Shown here: positions 13,456-16,324 of the stretch, piece by piece
How positions within the stretch are numbered: the first letter of the stretch is position 1
Layout: every line of letters begins with the position of its first letter
NCBI GenBank assembly: GCA_002388665.1
Contig: DGMY01000018.1
Span: forward strand, 1-16,324
From: Opitutia bacterium UBA4506
GTDB taxonomy: Bacteria > Verrucomicrobiota > Verrucomicrobiia > Opitutales > Puniceicoccaceae
DNA: 16,324 nt
Direction: 5' to 3'
Made by a program: the position numbers and the translations under genes
The notes under the pieces: generated by a model
Database searches by the model: none
The model's input: only the letters and a program-made list of their open reading frames with translations
What the model was told of the DNA's origin: nothing

Positions 13456-13542
13456 CGCAACCGATTTAAGGGAGATTGAGTGGATTTATACGTTTTTCTT
13501 TGCCTTGGGCATTCACCTCACTGAAGTTCGCCAACGATATTC

Positions 13543-14946
13543 ATGGATATACCGACACTACGCCAAGCTGTTGAGGCTTCTCCTGACAATGTTCCCTTAC
13601 TCCTTCTCTATGGAAAGGCTCTCGCCGATGCGTTTGAGCTTGATGAGGCAAAGGCCACATACGAACGCATTTTGAAATTGGATGCAGACAATGCCGTCGC
13701 CATTCGAGGAGTGGTAAACGTGCTGCAACAATTGGGAAAATACTCGGAAGCGATTATTCGGGTGGAGCATATCAAAGAGCGAAACCCGAACCTGGCACAG
13801 GTCTGGTTCTCGCTCGCCGAGTTATATTGCGTGGACGAGCAACTACAGCTGGCAAGGGACCACTATCAACGAGCCTGTGAGCTTGACCCGGCTCTACGAA
13901 GCGAGCGTCTGGAGCGACAGTTGGGACAATCGGCAACTGAGCAGAAGGACGCGAAAACGGAGGCAATACCGACCGACGTAGGTGGGGCCGCTGCCGGTGC
14001 GATGCGTGATCCCAACGAGTGGGACGACAAGCGCGGTAGTGAGGGTATGGATCCTCTCGAAGCCCTCAAAATCGAGTTTTTAGATAAACGCGAAAAGATA
14101 CGCTTCTCGGAAGTCGGCGGCATGGAGTCGCTCAAGGAGACGATTCGGATGAAGATTCTCTATCCGATGCAGAATGCGGAGCTCTTCGCTGCCTATGGCA
14201 AAAAGGCGGGTGGAGGAGTTCTGCTCTATGGACCCCCGGGGTGCGGGAAGACCTTGATCAGTCGGGCAACAGCCGGCGAGATCGATGCCAATTTCATCTC
14301 CGTAGGGTTGCACCAGGTCTTGAATATGTGGCTCGGAGAGAGTGAGGCCAAGCTACACGCAATCTTCGAGTTGGCGCGAAAATATGCGCCTTCTGTCCTG
14401 TTCTTTGACGAAGTCGATGCTCTCGCGGCTGACCGGAAGGATTTGCGGACCTCTGCCGGGCGGACCTTGATCAATCAATTTCTCGCCGAGTTGGACGGAA
14501 ATATTGCTGAGAATAAGGACGTGCTGGTGCTCGGGGCGACAAATGCACCGTGGCATTTGGACTCCGCCTTCCTGCGCCCGGGCCGATTTGATCAACTGAT
14601 CTTTGCGCCCCCGCCGGATGAACCGGCCCGCCGTGATATTCTCGACATTCATCTCAAGAATAAGCCGACCGAGAAAATTGACCTGTCGAAAGCAGCCGGT
14701 GCGATGAAGAATTTCTCCGGTGCCGACATTAAGGCGGCTGTGGATACGGCGACGGAGACTGCTGTCGCCGAAGCGATGAAGAAAGGTAAGCTCGTGCCAC
14801 TCTCGACCAAAGCGATCACCTCTGCGGCGAAGAAGACTAAGCCCTCGACGATGAAATGGTTTGATAGTGCGAAAAATTATGCGTTGTACGCCAATCAAAG
14901 TGGATTTTACGACGATGTACTCACCTACCTGGGAATAAAGAAATGA
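13543..14946 (+). CDS. TPR-AAA+ ATPase, single-ring, SpoVK/Msp1-like
   Basis: A 467-residue cytosolic ATPase. Residues 1-120 are about three TPR-like helical pairs (for example LDEAKATYERILKLDADN at 33-50). A low-complexity linker follows (about 125-165), then one classical AAA module: FSEVGG (188-193), Walker A GPPGCGKT (230-237), pore loop 1 MWLGESEAK with Trp263, Walker B VLFFDEVDAL with Asp289/Glu290, sensor GATN with Asn334, and arginine fingers Arg345/Arg348 in LRPGRFD. Pore loop W-x-GES and NAPWHLD resemble the Msp1/Vps4/katanin group. No protease or second AAA domain is present, so threading or remodelling of a partner is inferred. Start ATG 13543 fits the TPR register but lacks a Shine-Dalgarno. 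Its TGA overlaps the next ATG, tying it to the TPR membrane protein. Confidence 0.87.
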   Translation: MDIPTLRQAVEASPDNVPLLLLYGKALADAFELDEAKATYERILKLDADNAVAIRGVVNVLQQLGKYSEAIIRVEHIKERNPNLAQVWFSLAELYCVDEQLQLARDHYQRACELDPALRSERLERQLGQSATEQKDAKTEAIPTDVGGAAAGAMRDPNEWDDKRGSEGMDPLEALKIEFLDKREKIRFSEVGGMESLKETIRMKILYPMQNAELFAAYGKKAGGGVLLYGPPGCGKTLISRATAGEIDANFISVGLHQVLNMWLGESEAKLHAIFELARKYAPSVLFFDEVDALAADRKDLRTSAGRTLINQFLAELDGNIAENKDVLVLGATNAPWHLDSAFLRPGRFDQLIFAPPPDEPARRDILDIHLKNKPTEKIDLSKAAGAMKNFSGADIKAAVDTATETAVAEAMKKGKLVPLSTKAITSAAKKTKPSTMKWFDSAKNYALYANQSGFYDDVLTYLGIKK

Positions 14947-16208
14947 GTGTCGACGAAGACTATCACTCCCGGCTTTTGCGCGGGCGAATGTTACGCGATC
15001 ACAGTCGATACGAGGATGCGCTGGAGTATTTTAACCAGGCGATCGGCGTGCGACCGGACTCCGTTGAGGCCTTTGTCGAAAAGGCGTTGTGTGAGGTCCA
15101 GTTGGGGAATACCCGCGAAGCGAAAGCAAGTATCGACCAAGCGATCTCGATCGATCCCGAGCACGGTATGGCTTATGCGGTCAAGGCGCTCGTTCTGCTC
15201 GAGTTAGACCGTCCGCGTGACGGTTGCGTGATGGCGAAGAAGGCGGTCTCTATTGACGCAGCGAATCCGACCTTTCACCGCATCTTGGGACAATCTTATT
15301 TCCGGATGGAGAAACTGGATCGGGCAGAGGCATCCCTGCGGGAAGCGCTCTCGATCGACCCCGATGACGAGACGGCAGCCAATCTATTGACGGCTCTGCT
15401 TCGACGGCAGAACCGCATGGATGAGAATCGCGACCATATGGATCGATTGCTGGAGAGTAATCCGGAGAACGCCTTTACTCATTTCAATGCCGGGTACAGC
15501 GCCCTGCAATCCACGGAGTATAAAAAAGCCGAGGAGCACTTTCGGGAGTCATTGCGATTGGATCCAAACTTTGACGAGGCGCGCAAAGGGCTCCTCCAGA
15601 GCTTTCGCGCACGATCGACATTTTATAGTCTATTTCTTCGGTACTGTTTCTTGATGCAGCGGCTCAGCGGCGGAGCTCGATGGGGGCTGATCATTGGTCT
15701 ACTTCTCGCCGTGAGGGTGGGGCGGAGCTTATTGGAAAAGGTTCACCCCAGTCTCGCGATCGCGCTTGTAGCGGTCTACATGATCTTCGTCTTTTGGGGC
15801 TTCCTCGTCGGAGGGATCAGTAACCTGATTGTGCTGAGCGACCGAAACGCCCGGTATGCGTTGAAGAAGGTAGATGTACTCGAAGGGTTCATTGTCGGTG
15901 GCTTCTTCTTCAGCGGACTATTGTTTGCCGCCTGCGCCATGCTGTTTTCACTTCCGGTTTTTCTTCCCTTGGCCCTGGGCTTTTCCGCTTCGACCATACC
16001 CTTGAGCATGTGTTTCAACAACGACTCGAAGGCAGGTGTCTGGCTATTTGCCGCCCTAGGATCGGCGACAGTACTCGCAGGACTAGTAACCGGTGTAGGC
16101 AATAGTGTCGCCGTGGAACCAACGATCCTCAGCCCGCTCCTTTCTTTCCTTCTCTTCGGCTGCATGATCTCCACCTGGCTGAGTGGGGTAAAGGCTCTGC
16201 ACCGTTGA
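14943..16208 (+). CDS. TPR-repeat multi-pass membrane protein
   Basis: A 421-residue protein in two halves. Residues 8-215 are about six TPR units (for example YEDALEYFNQAIGVRPDS at 23-40, DRAEASLREALSIDPDD and KKAEEHFRESLRLDPNF at 194-210). Residues 245-415 hold five or six hydrophobic segments (about 246-260, 268-298, 314-334, 336-356, 364-384, 394-414). There is no signal peptide, so the TPR half should face the cytosol, where the upstream TPR-AAA+ ATPase acts. The ATG overlaps that gene's stop (ATGA), which argues for coupled translation and a shared job. No enzymatic motif is visible and I do not know a named family. A membrane-anchored adaptor or substrate receptor for the ATPase is inference. 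Confidence 0.82.
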   Translation: MSVDEDYHSRLLRGRMLRDHSRYEDALEYFNQAIGVRPDSVEAFVEKALCEVQLGNTREAKASIDQAISIDPEHGMAYAVKALVLLELDRPRDGCVMAKKAVSIDAANPTFHRILGQSYFRMEKLDRAEASLREALSIDPDDETAANLLTALLRRQNRMDENRDHMDRLLESNPENAFTHFNAGYSALQSTEYKKAEEHFRESLRLDPNFDEARKGLLQSFRARSTFYSLFLRYCFLMQRLSGGARWGLIIGLLLAVRVGRSLLEKVHPSLAIALVAVYMIFVFWGFLVGGISNLIVLSDRNARYALKKVDVLEGFIVGGFFFSGLLFAACAMLFSLPVFLPLALGFSASTIPLSMCFNNDSKAGVWLFAALGSATVLAGLVTGVGNSVAVEPTILSPLLSFLLFGCMISTWLSGVKALHR

Positions 16209-16230
16209 GGCTTGAGGCGCGACTGAACGC

Positions 16231-16324
16231 GAGCTGAAGCATCGCGCTACGGGAGTGCAGCTTCACGTTGGCCGTGTACGTGCGTATCCACCATCTCGGC
16301 AGATAAACGGGCTGACGCCCGGGA
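16231..16324. repeat. Diverged copy of the window-start repeat family (runs off the end)
   Basis: GCTGAAGC followed by CGGGAGTG, then CAGCTTCACGTT, GTATCCACC, CTCGGC and the hairpin CGGGC-TGAC-GCCCG occur in the same order and orientation as in the unit at 193-231 and 115-184. About 36 of 40 bases match from 16284 to the end against 145-184. The stretch 16209-16230 before it holds a small hairpin (CGCG-ACTGAA-CGCG) but no T-run terminator. Confidence 0.75.

Noticed and set aside
1..16324. The window as a composite transposon bounded by the two end repeats
   Set aside because: The copies are in direct orientation, diverged, without a transposase, and the interior is core metabolism and repair genes.

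Overview
The window is about 16.3 kb of moderately GC-rich bacterial DNA. It is mostly housekeeping and metabolic genes packed into short operons, with one patch of accessory DNA near the middle. A Gram-negative bacterium is likely, because there is a lipoprotein with a lipobox, a HemY-type oxidase and a DJ-1-type protein. The chained hairpin repeats (CCGGTGGT...ACCACCGG, GCACCC...GGGTGC, GATCCC...GGGATC) and the heptamer tract resemble repeats I associate with the PVC group, so Verrucomicrobiota is my best guess. That placement is inference only; no rRNA or other phylogenetic marker was compared.

Layout. 1-251: two and a bit tandem copies of a ~115-bp hairpin-forming repeat; a diverged relative closes the window at 16231-16324. 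343-3793 (+): a small lipoprotein, purE-purK (overlapping by one base) and hemY. 3790-7885 (-): an apparent five-gene operon read leftwards, in the order DJ-1/PfpI protein, dihydrolipoamide-dehydrogenase-like flavoprotein, orphan Zn/Mn-type ABC permease, compact SpoU/TrmH RNA methyltransferase and SGNH esterase. Its last stop codon overlaps the hemY stop. 8056-8728 (-): a VapBC-like toxin-antitoxin pair with a clear promoter and operator. 8817-9555: two duplicated blocks of hairpin repeats fused to remnants of a type I restriction-modification system (HsdM motif I and an HsdR helicase fragment), all on the minus strand. 9596-13338 (+): uvrB, an OFA-type MFS transporter overlapping it by ATGA, and a small one-TM protein. 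13400-13455: a 7-bp tandem repeat. 13543-16208 (+): a two-gene unit of a TPR-AAA+ ATPase and a TPR multi-pass membrane protein, overlapping by ATGA.

How the genes work together. PurE and PurK carry out consecutive steps of de novo purine synthesis. HemY acts late in haem synthesis. UvrB is the damage-verification subunit of nucleotide excision repair. The most promising poorly described unit is the TPR-AAA+/TPR-membrane pair: a single-ring Msp1/Vps4-like ATPase and a membrane partner that both carry TPRs, with no peptidase domain.

A second pattern runs through the window. Several genes that appear to start transcription units have a TTG-type -35 box 34-36 bases before the start codon and an A...T-type -10 ending about 6 bases before it. 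That predicts leaderless transcripts. The clearest case is the antitoxin gene (TTGACA, 17 bp, TATTGT, 6 bp, ATG).
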